From: JAITWN01 sp964384095
GTDB lineage: Bacteria; Pseudomonadota; Gammaproteobacteria; SZUA-140
Length of the DNA stretch: 5,283 nt
Direction of reading: 5' to 3'
NCBI GenBank assembly: GCA_964384095.1
Contig: CAYLKC010000116.1
Span: 1 to 5,283 of the forward strand
Positions within the stretch are counted from its first letter, which is position 1. Each line of letters opens with the position of its first letter. This document shows, piece after piece, positions 5,012 through 5,283 of this stretch. Below the pieces are notes generated by a model. That model did no database searches and was not told where the DNA came from. It was given only the letters and a program-made list of their open reading frames with translations. Position numbers and translations under genes: made by a program.

Positions 5012-5283
5012 AGCGTGCGACCGAGGACTTCGGCGATGCCGCGCAATTCGGTCATCAGCGCGGCAAGTTCATCCGGCGACAGCGCCTGGTCGGCATCGGA
5101 CCAGGCCTCGGGCGGACGCGGGTGCATCTCGACCAGCAGGCCGTCGGCGCCGGCGGCGATCGCGGCGCGCGCAAGTGCCGGCACCATCCAGGCCTTGCCG
5201 CCGGCATGGCTCGGGTCAATGATCACCGGCAGGTGCGTCTCGCGCTTCAACACCGGCACCGCGGTGACGTCGAGCATGTTACG
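5008..5283 (-). CDS. aroF: 3-deoxy-7-phosphoheptulonate (DAHP) synthase, type I-beta, C-terminal part
   Basis: DAHP synthase condenses PEP and erythrose-4-phosphate in the committed step of aromatic biosynthesis. Only the last 91 residues are in the window; the reading frame continues through the edge. The segment RNMLDVTAVPVLKRETHLP, then IIDPSHAGG, AAGADGLLVEMHP and DADQALSPDEL, is that of the KDO8P-synthase-like I-beta family rather than the AroFGH (I-alpha) enzymes of E. coli. The His of DPSH, the Glu of VEMHP and the Asp of SDADQ have spacings of 26 and 11 residues. These equal those of the metal ligands His272, Glu298 and Asp309 of the Thermotoga enzyme. An internal Met at 5277 lies within the conserved barrel and is not the start. 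Whether an N-terminal regulatory domain exists cannot be seen. The stop codon overlaps the proposed tyrA start. The symbol follows common usage for this locus and is not certain. Confidence 0.92.
   Translation of the reverse strand, partial: RNMLDVTAVPVLKRETHLPVIIDPSHAGGKAWMVPALARAAIAAGADGLLVEMHPRPPEAWSDADQALSPDELAALMTELRGIAEVLGRTL

Noticed and set aside
5008..5277. A short complete gene beginning at the ATG at 5277
   Set aside because: The codons before this Met (Arg-Asn) continue the DAHP synthase pattern, so it is an internal residue of a gene cut by the window edge.

Overview
The window is a gene-dense, GC-rich stretch of a proteobacterial chromosome, most likely from a gammaproteobacterium. 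All genes lie on the minus strand, so transcription runs from high to low coordinates. The taxonomic call rests on the IHF-beta sequence (MTKSEL start, ERIEIRGFGSFSLH core), a six-domain ribosomal protein S1 of 556 residues, and the gene order aro genes - cmk - rpsA - ihfB. I cannot place it below class level.

Reading downstream on the minus strand, the window holds: the C-terminal end of a type I-beta DAHP synthase (5283-5008, cut by the window edge); tyrA, prephenate/arogenate dehydrogenase (5011-4091); aroA, EPSP synthase (4089-2734); cmk, CMP kinase (2729-2049); a 127-base structured leader; rpsA, ribosomal protein S1 (1921-251); a strong hairpin (240-209); and the 5' half of ihfB (163-1, cut by the window edge). 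The first four genes are packed with a 4-base overlap, then gaps of 1 and 4 bases, so they look translationally coupled. rpsA and ihfB each have real leader space.

Functionally this is the 'mixed-function supraoperon' known from pseudomonads and relatives. The first step of the shikimate pathway (DAHP synthase), a late step (EPSP synthase) and the tyrosine branch (TyrA) are co-transcribed with pyrimidine nucleotide supply (CMP kinase), the S1 translation factor and the nucleoid protein IHF. The arrangement links aromatic biosynthesis to growth-rate genes.

No mobile element, CRISPR array, tRNA or rRNA is visible, and I do not see a novel system. The points worth a second look are mostly regulatory or enzymological: an SD-less rpsA start behind a hairpin, a possible promoter inside cmk, class II EPSP synthase motifs, a TyrA cofactor pocket without the usual acidic residue, weak start sites for tyrA and aroA, and a perfect 23-bp repeat inside rpsA.
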